In this document: piece after piece, positions 8,078 through 16,405 of the stretch
Position numbering within the stretch: position 1 is the first letter of the stretch
Layout of the letters: each line of letters starts with the position of its first letter
Assembly: GCF_018304765.1 (NCBI RefSeq)
Contig: NZ_CP072642.1
Span: forward strand, 231,501 to 295,500
Source: Chloracidobacterium sp. N
GTDB lineage: Bacteria; Acidobacteriota; Blastocatellia; Chloracidobacteriales; Chloracidobacteriaceae
Length of the DNA stretch: 64,000 nt
Direction: 5' to 3'
Made by a program: the position numbers and the translations under genes
Notes under the pieces: generated by a model
What the model was told of the DNA's origin: nothing
What the model saw: only the letters and a program-made list of their open reading frames with translations
The model's database searches: none

Positions 8078-8152
8078 GCGGGCGTAGCTCAATGGTAGAG
8101 TACCAGCTTCCCAAGCTGGGTGTTGTGGGTTCGAGTCCCATCGCCCGCTCCA
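8078..8152 (+). tRNA. tRNA-Gly(CCC)
   Basis: The acceptor stem GCGGGCG (8078-8084) pairs with CGCCCGC (8142-8148). The anticodon stem CCAGC/GCTGG encloses loop TTCCCAA with anticodon CCC, which reads GGG codons. The T-arm GGTTCGAGTCC is present and CCA is encoded at 8150-8152. This is a single tRNA transcript with its own strong promoter. Confidence 0.95.
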
Positions 8153-8210
8153 CATCCGGCGCCAAAAACCACGGCTGCCGAAAGACCACGTAAAACAGAC
8201 AACAACAAAC

Positions 8211-8242
8211 AAAAAACGAGGCGGATGAAACCATCCGCCTCG
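8211..8242 (-). terminator. Intrinsic terminator of the subtilase gene
   Basis: CGAGGCGGATG (8217-8227) and CATCCGCCTCG (8232-8242) form a perfect 11-bp stem with a 4-nt loop. Read on the minus strand it is followed by six T residues. It lies 32 nt beyond the subtilase stop codon. The A-run side faces the tRNA, so it acts mainly for minus-strand transcription. Confidence 0.85.
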
Positions 8243-8274
8243 CGTCGTTTGGGCGTCCGTGTAACGCTACCGAC

Positions 8275-9741
8275 TTAGTAGTTACGGAACAGCGCGTTGG
8301 CATCCAGCGTGCCGTTGCTGACGCACCGGCCGTTGAGGGATGAAATCCGATAGACGCTGTTCATGATGTTGTTCTTGATGGTGAGACCGCGCGCTGAACG
8401 CCGGGCAGCGTAGAGCGCAACCACACCCGTGACGTGCGGGGTTGCCATCGAAGTGCCGCTCAGAGAGCCATACCGGCTCGCCGGCAGCGTGGACTGGATG
8501 TTGGAGCCGGGCGCGCCGAGGTCAACGCTTGTGCGGCCGTAGTTGGAGAAGGAAGACAGCGCACCGGTGCTCGTGATGGAAGCCACGGCAATGATGCAGT
8601 TGTGGCTGTAGCTGGCCGGGTAGGACGGACGGCGGTCGTTGTCGTTGGACTCGTTGCCCGCTGCCGCCACGAAGAGAATGTTGCGCGCCTGGGCGCGGGA
8701 AATCGCATCGAACAGCGCCTGCGAGTAACCGCCGCCGCCCCACGAGTTGTTCGTGGCAACGATGTCCAGCCCATGCCGCACCTTGAGGTCGGTGAAGTAG
8801 TCAATGGCGCGGATGGCGTTGGCCGTCGTGCCGCCCTGTGCACCCAGGAACTTGCCCGAAATCATGGTCACGCGCCAGTTGACGCCGACCACGCCGATGC
8901 CGTTGTTGCCTACGGCACCAATCGTGCCGGCCACGTGCGTGCCGTGGGAGTCAATGTTGGTCGAACCGGAAGCCGGCCCGTCATACACCGTCCGGTCGTT
9001 GTTGGCGAAGTCCCAGCCATGCGTGTCATCCACATAGCCATTGCCGTCGTTGTCGCGTCCATCCACGGGATCGAAGGGGTTGACCCAGATGTTGGCCTGC
9101 AGGTCGGGATGGTTGACCTGGATGCCTTCGTCAATGACGCCGACGTAGATGTTGCGTGAACCGGTGCCATTCGTCACCGAGGTGGACCACACGGCGGCGG
9201 CTTCACTACCGTACTGATTGCTCGTGCCGCTGCCGGTCCGGTAGCCGTACATGCCCCACATCGAGCCGTTCAGGAAGAGCGGGTCGTTGGGACGCGCTGC
9301 CTGAAGCTTGGTGTAAATCCAGTTGGGTTCAACCGACTTGACGGCCCGGTGGCCGCGGAGAATTTCGCACGCTTCCTTGACGCTCAGACCCGGCGGCAGG
9401 GTGTCGAGTTCAACCTCACCGGCCGGGCGCTCCATACCGTTGCGCAGGGGCGTGCCAGCTTCGAGCATACGCCGTTCGTCGGACGAAAGCAGCGTTGTCG
9501 CACGGGCGGCACCAATCATGGCGCGCACCTGCGCGCGGCTGCGCTCGTCGGCGTCTTCGTAGTACTGGATGATGACCTGATTGGCGACGTAACGCGGCTC
9601 ACCGGCCACGTCCACCGGGTATTCGTCGCGTCCACTACCACCTGCCGACGGCGGCAGCGGGCGGCTGATCTGGCTGAAAGTGGTTGCCGTCATACCTCCG
9701 GCAAGCAAAAGCGCAAACGCAAGGGCCAGTGACTTTTTCAC
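8275..9741 (-). CDS. Secreted subtilisin-like serine protease (peptidase S8)
   Basis: A 488-residue preproprotease. The GTG at 9741 is chosen: GGAGG lies about 10 nt upstream, and it starts a clear signal peptide (KKSLALAFALLLAGG) cleaved near residue 23. A propeptide of inhibitor I9 type follows (about 50-145, VEPNWIYTKLQ at its end). The S8 domain has the full triad: D204 (GVIDEGIQVNHPDLQ), H266 (DSHGTHVAG) and S431 (SGTSMATPH), with oxyanion N363 (AAAGNES). No C-terminal anchor or sorting domain is seen, so it is probably exported to the periplasm or outside. It is divergent from a sigma-54-type activator, with a sigma-54-like promoter between them and its own terminator. Confidence 0.95.
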   Translation of the reverse strand: MKKSLALAFALLLAGGMTATTFSQISRPLPPSAGGSGRDEYPVDVAGEPRYVANQVIIQYYEDADERSRAQVRAMIGAARATTLLSSDERRMLEAGTPLRNGMERPAGEVELDTLPPGLSVKEACEILRGHRAVKSVEPNWIYTKLQAARPNDPLFLNGSMWGMYGYRTGSGTSNQYGSEAAAVWSTSVTNGTGSRNIYVGVIDEGIQVNHPDLQANIWVNPFDPVDGRDNDGNGYVDDTHGWDFANNDRTVYDGPASGSTNIDSHGTHVAGTIGAVGNNGIGVVGVNWRVTMISGKFLGAQGGTTANAIRAIDYFTDLKVRHGLDIVATNNSWGGGGYSQALFDAISRAQARNILFVAAAGNESNDNDRRPSYPASYSHNCIIAVASITSTGALSSFSNYGRTSVDLGAPGSNIQSTLPASRYGSLSGTSMATPHVTGVVALYAARRSARGLTIKNNIMNSVYRISSLNGRCVSNGTLDANALFRNY

Positions 9742-9822
9742 GATGAGGATCCCTCCATGGATGAAGCGGGAAAATGTTTTGTGGTGCGCAGGACCGGGTG
9801 GTGCTGGGCGTAACCTGTGCAA

Positions 9823-9838
9823 AACAACTTGCGTGCCA
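9823..9838 (-). promoter_or_regulatory. Candidate sigma-54 (-24/-12) promoter for the subtilase
   Basis: Read on the minus strand the site is TGGCACG-CAAG-TTGTT, against the sigma-54 consensus TGGCACG-N4-TTGCA. The -24 half is perfect. The -12 half has GT in place of GC, which may weaken it. Predicted transcription starts near 9812, giving a leader of about 70 nt. The divergent gene encodes an activator with an intact GAFTGA loop, which is the partner sigma-54 requires. Confidence 0.55.
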
Positions 9839-10048
9839 AACCTGACGGATTCCCGCCGGAACGACACCGGCGGTGGGCCGTCCGCGCCCCACAGCCGTGG
9901 CCCGTGACGCGCCGGAATGCCGGCTTTTTCAAGGTTTTTTCGTCCATGGCACTGGCTTGTGACGCAAAAGGCTTGAGAAAGGGCCGACTTGGCATTACCT
10001 TCACGGCCTTGCACCTGAACCGTCAATCGCCGCTAAAGTGTCAAATGA

Positions 10049-10075
10049 CTTGCTGTCAACCTGCTTGACGGCAAG
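10049..10075. promoter_or_regulatory. Dyad upstream of the sigma-54 activator gene (candidate operator)
   Basis: CTTGCTGTCAA (10049-10059), a 5-nt spacer and TTGACGGCAAG (10065-10075) form an inverted repeat with one mismatch in 11 bp. Another TGTCAA lies at 10039-10044. The position suits an autoregulatory operator or an upstream activator site for the Fis-type HTH protein encoded beside it. A short hairpin in the leader is an alternative. Confidence 0.45.
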
Positions 10076-10111
10076 CATCTTGATGGTTATGGAGACCGAC
10101 TCGTCGCCGCG

Positions 10112-13084
10112 ATGTCTGATGCGCTTTCTGCCAGTGCGCCACGCCTGAGTCGCCATGAGTGGTTGGTCAGTCGGCTGCAATTCGAAATCGGAGAACTTGA
10201 GCAACAGGGGTCGCCGCTGGCTGTCGAGCGGCGCTTTGAGCTGGCCCGCCTTCTGGCCGAGGTGCACCGCTTTGACGAAGCGGCACAGGTTCTGGACCGC
10301 ATCGCCGCACAGGCGGCTGATGCGGAAACCATCGCTGGCGTTCACCTCCAGCGGGCGGACACCTATCTGCGCCAGCATCACATTCCGCGCGCCATTCACG
10401 AAGCCAATCTGGCGCTGAAGGTGGGAGAGTCTGAGCGCCTGGAGACTGTAGTGGGGCAGGCGGAAGCCCTTTTGGGAGGCATCTACGCGGCCATTGATGA
10501 ATACGCCATCGCCCGTGAGCATCTGGAGCGGGGGCTGCGTCTGCTGGAAGCGGCCCGCAGGATGCGCGGCGTTGCCGAATGCCGCTGGCAGCTTGCCGTC
10601 ATGGCCTATCACGAGGGGCGTCCGGCTGAATCGCGTGATGAAGCCGCGCGCGCCCTCGCGCTGCTTGAAGCCCTGCCGGGCGGGTTGGCGGCCCAGGACC
10701 CCAGGCTGGTTGGGCAGTTGCTTGACCACCAGGCTTTTATGGCTTTTGAGGCAGGCGATCTCGCCACGGCGCTGGCGCTGCTGGAAAGGGCCCTGTCCCA
10801 CTGGGCGCAAACCGATGACCGGTTGGCGTTGGGGCGGGCATACGACCTGGTGGCCGATGTGCGCATGTGCGCCGGCAAGTGGCGCGAGGCGGAAGAAGCC
10901 CTGGGGCAGGCGATGTCGCTGGTGGCGGATGACCAGGCGGCTGAAAGCCTGGTACGCCGGACGGCAAGCCGCCTGCGGCTCTGGCAGGGTGATCTGGACG
11001 CTGCCGAACGGCAGGCCCGGTTGGCCGTGGAGCGCGCCCTGGCCGCCGGGCGGGCGGCCGCCGAAGCCGGCGGCTGGGAAGCTCTGGCCGAAGTGCTGCT
11101 GGCGCAGGGACGCAACGAAGAAGCCCTGGCGCTGTTCGAGCAGGCCACGCGCATCAATGCCAAAATCAACCGGATCAACCGTCTGCCCATCAGTCACCTG
11201 CGTCTGGCCGAAGCCTGTCTGGCCACGGGCGATGCCGTCCGGGCGGAAGCCCATATCCGCCGCGCCCGTGAGCTGTTCGGAGAGACATCGAAGCTTCATG
11301 CTGCGGGTCTGCTCTGTCGGCTCGAAGGGGAGTTGCACCTCGTGCGCAACAATCCCAGTGAGGCCGTCACGGCTTTTACCCAGAGCCTGTCCATGTTTGA
11401 AGCGGCCGGCTTTCTCTACGACGCCGCCACGAGTCACCTTGGAGCCGGCCGGGCCTTTCTCGCTCTGGGCAATCCGGCCCGGGCGCGCCTTCACCTCGAA
11501 GCCGCCCAGCGGCTCTTTATGGAACTGGGCGCCCAACGTGGCCTGGCACAGGCGATGCAGTTGCTGGCTGACGCCCAACGCGCCGATGAGCGGGACCGTC
11601 CACTGGCTCCCGCGCCCAGCCTCGATGCCCTGCTCGTCGAAAGTCTTGTGGCGGCTTCGACAACACCGGATTTGCTGCTGCGCGAACTGGTCATCCTGCT
11701 CCGTGATGAACTGCGTGTGAACGCTGCCATTTTTGAACAGATGCCCGATGGACTGCGGCTCCACGCGGGCAGCGCCGGTCCAGCCGAGCGGATGCGCCGT
11801 GCTCTGGAAAGCAGCCTGCATGATGAGCGTTCCCTGCCGGACGATCTGACGGTGCGCACGTTCAATGACGTGCGGCCCGGAGCCGATCTCGCTCCCATGC
11901 GGCGGTTTTTCCTGTGCCTGAGCGGCGTCATCGCGCCCAACATCGCCACAACCATCGAGGCGCTCGTCCACGTCGTGGAGTTCATTCTCGAAAATCACCG
12001 TCTGCGCAACACCGTCCGGGCTTCCCGGGCCATTGCAAGCAGTGAGCCGGCGGCCAACCGCTTTGCCCACCTGGGTCTGGTGTGCGAGTCGCCGGCCATG
12101 CTGTCGGTTGTGGAGCGCATCGAGAAAATCCGCTCCTCCGATGTGACGGTGCTCATCACGGGTGAGTCCGGGGTCGGCAAGGAACTCGTGGCCCGGGCGC
12201 TCCACGCCACCAGCCGCCGCCGGGACCGGGTGTTTTTGCCCTTCAACTGTGCCGCGATTCCGGCCGAGTTGGTCGAAAGCCGGCTGTTCGGGCACCGCCA
12301 GGGAGCTTTTACCGGGGCCAACAAAGACGCCCTGGGCATCATCCGGTCGGCCGCCGGAGGAACGCTGTTTCTGGACGAAATTGGAGAGCTGGCCCTGCAC
12401 GTCCAGCCCAAGCTGCTGCGCTTCCTGCAGGAGCGCGAAATTCACCCGGTAGGCGAGGAAAAGCCCATCAAGGTGGATGTCCGGGTCATTGCGGCGACCA
12501 ACCGCGACCTGGAAGCGGAGGTGGCCCAGGGCCGGTTTCGGGAAGACCTGTTTCACCGCCTCAACGTGGTACGTCTGCACGTCCCACCGCTGCGGGCGCG
12601 CCGCGAAGACATTGCGCCGTTGGTACGGCATCTGTTGCGCGAGTGCGCCAAGCGGGAAGGGAAAAATGTTGCCCTTTCCGAAGCGGCTCTGGAACGTCTG
12701 TGCCAGCTTCCCTGGCCGGGCAATGTGCGGCAGCTCAAAAACGAAGTTGAGCGGGCGGTTGCACTTGCCGAACCCAACGACATCCTGACGCCCGATCACT
12801 TTTCACCGGAGTTGTGGCTCGCCACACCGCCGATGCCGAGTGGCGCGCACCGCATTCCGCCGTTGCCGCCGGGCGGTCGCCGTGGAACGGGGGAGTTGAT
12901 CTTTCCTTCCCGACCGACACTGTCGGCGGCCGTGGAGGCGCTGGAGCGCCAGATGATTGCCGAGGCGCTGGAGCGTCACCACGGCAACGTCACCCATGCC
13001 GCCCGTGAACTGGGCCTGACCCGGCAGGGGCTGATTCTCAAGCGCCGCCGCTATGGCCTTGAAAAAGAACCGCTGCGGGAATGA
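10112..13084 (+). CDS. Sigma-54-dependent transcriptional activator with N-terminal TPR repeats
   Basis: A 990-residue regulator. Residues 1 to about 500 are helical repeats of TPR type (for example FDEAAQVLDRI, YAIAREHLERGLRLLEAARR), followed by a GAF-like region (about 510-640). The AAA+ domain spans about 665-885: Walker A GESGVGKE near 684, the sigma-54-contacting GAFTGA near 730, Walker B TLFLDEIGE near 750, and WPGNVRQLKNEVERA. A Fis-type helix-turn-helix lies at about 953-983. There is no receiver domain, so the signal is probably a ligand or a partner protein sensed by the TPRs. It is divergent from the subtilase, whose upstream region has a sigma-54-like promoter, making it the natural target. 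The domain assignment is secure. Confidence 0.94.
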   Translation: MSDALSASAPRLSRHEWLVSRLQFEIGELEQQGSPLAVERRFELARLLAEVHRFDEAAQVLDRIAAQAADAETIAGVHLQRADTYLRQHHIPRAIHEANLALKVGESERLETVVGQAEALLGGIYAAIDEYAIAREHLERGLRLLEAARRMRGVAECRWQLAVMAYHEGRPAESRDEAARALALLEALPGGLAAQDPRLVGQLLDHQAFMAFEAGDLATALALLERALSHWAQTDDRLALGRAYDLVADVRMCAGKWREAEEALGQAMSLVADDQAAESLVRRTASRLRLWQGDLDAAERQARLAVERALAAGRAAAEAGGWEALAEVLLAQGRNEEALALFEQATRINAKINRINRLPISHLRLAEACLATGDAVRAEAHIRRARELFGETSKLHAAGLLCRLEGELHLVRNNPSEAVTAFTQSLSMFEAAGFLYDAATSHLGAGRAFLALGNPARARLHLEAAQRLFMELGAQRGLAQAMQLLADAQRADERDRPLAPAPSLDALLVESLVAASTTPDLLLRELVILLRDELRVNAAIFEQMPDGLRLHAGSAGPAERMRRALESSLHDERSLPDDLTVRTFNDVRPGADLAPMRRFFLCLSGVIAPNIATTIEALVHVVEFILENHRLRNTVRASRAIASSEPAANRFAHLGLVCESPAMLSVVERIEKIRSSDVTVLITGESGVGKELVARALHATSRRRDRVFLPFNCAAIPAELVESRLFGHRQGAFTGANKDALGIIRSAAGGTLFLDEIGELALHVQPKLLRFLQEREIHPVGEEKPIKVDVRVIAATNRDLEAEVAQGRFREDLFHRLNVVRLHVPPLRARREDIAPLVRHLLRECAKREGKNVALSEAALERLCQLPWPGNVRQLKNEVERAVALAEPNDILTPDHFSPELWLATPPMPSGAHRIPPLPPGGRRGTGELIFPSRPTLSAAVEALERQMIAEALERHHGNVTHAARELGLTRQGLILKRRRYGLEKEPLRE

Positions 13085-13094
13085 TGCCGGTACA

Positions 13095-15281
13095 CTATGG
13101 CAAAGGCAGGCCCCACCGGCGAACCGTGCCATCCTGCCCCCAGGAAAAGGCATGGACGCCATCGGGATGCAGGGCCACGTGGTGCACCCGTTCGGTGTGA
13201 CCGGTCAGGCACATAATTTCACAGCCGCTTTCGATGTCCCACAGCCGCACGGTCCGGTCGTCGCTGCCCGACAGAAGCCGTTTGCCATCGGCCGAAATGG
13301 CCAGACTGTTGACGTAGTTGCCGTGGCCAATGAAGACCTGCACCGGTTTTCCGTCGGCGACCTGCCACAGGCGAATTGTCGAATCGAGGTTGACTGACGC
13401 CACCTGCCGGCCATCGGGCGTAAAGACAACCTGCGCCGAGCCGTAGGGAATTTGCCCGGCATCAAGCCGCTTGATGCGCCGCCGTCCTTCACTTTCGGCC
13501 GTTTTGACCTGTTTGAGTTCACTGCCGACCAGCCGCTGGCGGTCATCCGAAATGGACACGCTCAGCGAGTCGTAGGTCGTTTCGTCCGGCGGCAGATAGA
13601 GCAGCTCCCGTCCAGTGTGCGTGGCCCACAGGTGGATGTCACCGCTGACGGTCATGACGATGACCGATTGCCCGTCCGGCGCAAAGGTGGCGCAGGCAAT
13701 TTCATCGGCATGCTTGGTGAACCGGCGGATTTCGCGTCCGGTGGAAGTTTCCCACAGGCGTACGGTTTTGTCCTGCCCGCCGGTCACAATCCATTGCCCG
13801 TCTGGCGAGAACGCCACCGTCGTCACCATCGTGTGCCCGAAGAGCCGCCGCAGTTCGCTGCCGCTCTGGGCGTCGCGCAGGCGGAGGCTGTCATCCGCGC
13901 CGCTGAACACGGCCAGGCGGTTGTCGGGACTTAGCGCCGCACAGCGTACCGGAAACATGCGCCCGGCGGCAAAACGGGTGATTTCACGCCCGTCTTCAGT
14001 CGAAAACATGCCGATGGTCTGGTCACGGCGCGCTGAATGGAAAAACCGGCCATCCCGCGAAAAAGCAATGCTGTTTGGGTAGGTGTGGGCGGTGAAAACG
14101 GCAATCTCGCCGAGCTTTTCGGGCGGTTTTACCGGTTCGGGCGCCGGCAACACCAGTCCTGCCAGATTCGGCAGGTGCGGGGCGGGGCCGTTGGTCGCCG
14201 ATGGAGCCGTGGCCGCCGGGACGCTTTCCGTCAGCGGGGAAGTGATGATTTCCAGGGTTGAGGTCAGGTCGAAGAGCAACGGTACGCTGGGGCCTTCAGC
14301 CGTCAGCGCCGGGAGTCCGGCCGGAACCGCCGGTGAGGCGGGGTCCGCCGATGGCGTTGACGCCGGACTGCCCAGGGTGAACTTCCCGGAAGAGTAGCCG
14401 AAGGAAGATTCGCCCGTGGCTGCCAGCAGCTCGCTGGCCAGTTCCTCTGCCGTCGGCCGGTTGGCCGGGTCCTTTTCCAGCGCGTGCATGACAACCCGCT
14501 CGATTTCCACTGGAACGGCCGGGTTGTATGAACGCAATGGCGGCGGCGGATCGTTGACCTGCATCCACATCACGGCGACGAAATCATTGTCCGGCGACTC
14601 GAACGGCAACTTTCCGGTCAGCATCTGATACATCATGATGCCCAGGCTGTACACGTCCGCCTTGCCGTCATAGGGTTTGTTGCGCATGCGTTCCGGCGAC
14701 ATGTATTCCGGCGTCCCCATGAGAATGCCGGTGGCCGTCAGGTTGCGCCGGCCGGGTTCTTTCGGGGGGCGCGCCAGCTTGGCAATGCCGAAGTCGAGTA
14801 CCTTGACGACCTCTCCGCGCCGGGTGCGGTGGAGAAAAATGTTATCCGGCTTGATGTCGCGGTGGACGATGCCCGATGCATGGGCTTCGGTGAGCACATC
14901 GCACACTGGAATGATGATTTCCACGCAGCGTTCGAGTGGAAGCACAAACCGTTCCTGGAGTTCGTCGCTCAGCGGGCGGCCGTCGAGCAGCTCCATGACC
15001 AAGTAGGCATGACCATCCTGGGTGATGCTGAAATCCAGAATGGCCACGGCGTTGGGGTGTGAAACCGAACAGGCCGAGACGCCTTCCTGCCGAAACCGCT
15101 CCAGGTTTTCCGGCGTGGTGTTGTGGATGTTGTTGTGCAGCACCTTGACTGCCACAGGGCGGTTGAGGTTCAGATGCGTGGCCCGATAGACCGCACCAAA
15201 ACCGCCCACGCCAATTTTGGCGTCAAGGCGATACTTGCCATCGAGGGTGACACCAATGAAGGGATCGGGGATGGTCGTCAA
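13095..15281 (-). CDS. PknB-type Ser/Thr protein kinase with C-terminal WD40 propeller
   Basis: The TTG at 15281 gives 728 residues, with GTGGAG about 10 nt upstream; the frame is open further 5' but that part has no coding character. The kinase domain spans residues 18 to about 275: glycine loop IGVGGFGAVY, K47 (VAVKVL), catalytic HRDIKPDN (D142, N147), DFG (163-165) and GTPEYMSPER. A Pro/Ala-rich linker follows, then about seven WD40 repeats (for example VAFSPDGQWIVTGGQDKTVRLWE). No transmembrane helix is seen between the domains, unlike many PknB kinases, so it is probably cytosolic. The propeller likely binds partners or substrates. It converges on the sigma-54 activator gene with a 10-nt gap. 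Confidence 0.93.
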   Translation of the reverse strand: MTTIPDPFIGVTLDGKYRLDAKIGVGGFGAVYRATHLNLNRPVAVKVLHNNIHNTTPENLERFRQEGVSACSVSHPNAVAILDFSITQDGHAYLVMELLDGRPLSDELQERFVLPLERCVEIIIPVCDVLTEAHASGIVHRDIKPDNIFLHRTRRGEVVKVLDFGIAKLARPPKEPGRRNLTATGILMGTPEYMSPERMRNKPYDGKADVYSLGIMMYQMLTGKLPFESPDNDFVAVMWMQVNDPPPPLRSYNPAVPVEIERVVMHALEKDPANRPTAEELASELLAATGESSFGYSSGKFTLGSPASTPSADPASPAVPAGLPALTAEGPSVPLLFDLTSTLEIITSPLTESVPAATAPSATNGPAPHLPNLAGLVLPAPEPVKPPEKLGEIAVFTAHTYPNSIAFSRDGRFFHSARRDQTIGMFSTEDGREITRFAAGRMFPVRCAALSPDNRLAVFSGADDSLRLRDAQSGSELRRLFGHTMVTTVAFSPDGQWIVTGGQDKTVRLWETSTGREIRRFTKHADEIACATFAPDGQSVIVMTVSGDIHLWATHTGRELLYLPPDETTYDSLSVSISDDRQRLVGSELKQVKTAESEGRRRIKRLDAGQIPYGSAQVVFTPDGRQVASVNLDSTIRLWQVADGKPVQVFIGHGNYVNSLAISADGKRLLSGSDDRTVRLWDIESGCEIMCLTGHTERVHHVALHPDGVHAFSWGQDGTVRRWGLPLP

Positions 15282-15448
15282 GGGCTGGTGTCTCCACGAA
15301 GAAAACCTGGGTCGGTGCGGGATGAGAAGCCTATTGTGTGCCAAACCTTGTGGTATGACAACCAAGTTTCTCGTCAACCTTTTGGCAGCCGATTGTAGCA
15401 AAAATTCAGATGCAGTGCAGCCGGCCGTGGCGCTGGCAGGGCTGTTTT

Positions 15449-15736
15449 TCAGTCCGGTGTACCGTGCCGCGCGCCGCCATAGCGGAACTTCAGCACCAGA
15501 ATCGTGGCGACCAGAACCAGCGTGAGGGTGTTCCACACCATCAGCGGTATGTCCCGGCGGAGCAACCCATAGATGAGCCACAGGATGACACCGGTGGAAA
15601 ACACAAGGTACATGCCGGCTGAAACGTCTTTGACCGACTTCGTGCGCCAGCTCTGCCACACCTGAAGGGCGAAAGAAAAGCTGGTGAGGGCGCCGGCCAA
15701 AAGGCCCAGAACTGTCAGTGTGGCAGAGGAAGGCAT
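15449..15736 (-). CDS. SemiSWEET-type sugar transporter (PQ-loop family)
   Basis: A 95-residue protein with three transmembrane helices (about 5-27, 40-60 and 66-86), which is the single triple-helix bundle of bacterial SemiSWEETs. The sequence LQVWQSWRTKSVKDVSAGMY matches the conserved region after the first helix. These proteins dimerise in the inner membrane and pass sugars by facilitated diffusion. It follows the PNPOx-like gene by 42 nt and precedes the kinase by about 167 nt. The size and fold pattern are convincing; the transported substrate is unknown. Confidence 0.88.
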   Translation of the reverse strand: MPSSATLTVLGLLAGALTSFSFALQVWQSWRTKSVKDVSAGMYLVFSTGVILWLIYGLLRRDIPLMVWNTLTLVLVATILVLKFRYGGARHGTPD

Positions 15737-15778
15737 AGGTGTGGCACCGGTTGGTTACGGCGCATCCGGTCGGCCTGG

Positions 15779-16405
15779 TCAGGGTGTCAGCCAGTGGCCA
15801 CGCCAGCCGGCGGCATGATCGTCCCAGGTGAAGGCGGCCCGCCGGTGGCCGCGGGCGGCAAGCTGGAGCCAGTCCAGCCGGATAACCTCCGTGACGCAGA
15901 CGGCAAAGTTGACAAAGCCGGCTTCACTTTCTTCCGCCGTCGGCGACCGCTCCACCAGTGCCGGCGGTAGTCCGCTGGAGGGGGTATCGGACGGGGTGCT
16001 GGGAGCCACTTCAGCCAAGTAACAGCGCCGTGACATCAGCCGGGTGCGCGCCCAGGCGTCTGCGGCCACGGCATCACCCTGGTGAACCACACTGTTCCCT
16101 TTGGCCCGTACCTGTACCTTGCCAGCCGGGTCATAAAACACCCAGGCCGTTGTGTGACAGGCCTGTAACAGGCGCACCTTGGGGGCGCGGGCGTCGGTGT
16201 GGAATGCCAGTTCGCGGCGGTCCGGGGAAGCGCGCCGCAGGACGACGACCCGCGCATCGCAGTCTGCCGGGCCGGCCGTGGCTACGACGGGCGTGTGAAA
16301 GGGATGTCCGGCTTCCCGGACGCCGACTTCAAAAGTCTCCCAGATACTTCTGAGAATGGCGTCGAGATCGATTGGCAGGTCAGTTGGCAGGTGATGGCCC
16401 TTCAT
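15779..16405 (-). CDS. Pyridoxamine 5'-phosphate oxidase-family flavoprotein
   Basis: A 208-residue FMN-binding split-barrel protein. The segment DARVVVLRRASPDRRELAFH near the N-terminus, then HTDARAPKVRLL and WVFYDP, fits the FMN-binding strands of the PNPOx superfamily. The C-terminal AARGHRRAAFTW and WRGHWLTP echo the R-R-hydrophobic end of PNPOx, but the overall match is to Alr4036-like members rather than to PdxH, so the natural substrate is uncertain. Its start overlaps the mpg stop by 4 nt. It is probably cytosolic. Confidence 0.8.
   Translation of the reverse strand: MKGHHLPTDLPIDLDAILRSIWETFEVGVREAGHPFHTPVVATAGPADCDARVVVLRRASPDRRELAFHTDARAPKVRLLQACHTTAWVFYDPAGKVQVRAKGNSVVHQGDAVAADAWARTRLMSRRCYLAEVAPSTPSDTPSSGLPPALVERSPTAEESEAGFVNFAVCVTEVIRLDWLQLAARGHRRAAFTWDDHAAGWRGHWLTP

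Larger units (their letters stand above)
9742..10111. other. 370-nt divergent intergenic region, subtilase / TPR-sigma-54 activator
   Basis: No coding sequence is supported here. On the minus side it holds a leader of about 70 nt for the protease, with GGAGG before the GTG, and a sigma-54-like promoter at 9823-9838. On the plus side it holds an 11-bp-arm dyad at 10049-10075, about 37 nt before the activator ATG. No sigma-70 consensus is obvious for the activator. Confidence 0.6.

Noticed and set aside
9742-10026. N-terminal extension of the subtilase frame
   Set aside because: The extension precedes a clear signal peptide with GGAGG and GTG at 9741, so it is leader sequence.
10001-12799. 932-codon open frame antisense to the sigma-54 activator
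   Set aside because: The plus-strand protein has complete TPR, AAA+ and HTH domains; the antisense frame has none and starts within coding sequence.
15282-15659. N-terminal extension of the kinase frame
   Set aside because: It overlaps the SemiSWEET gene and lacks coding character; kinases of this type begin close to the glycine loop.
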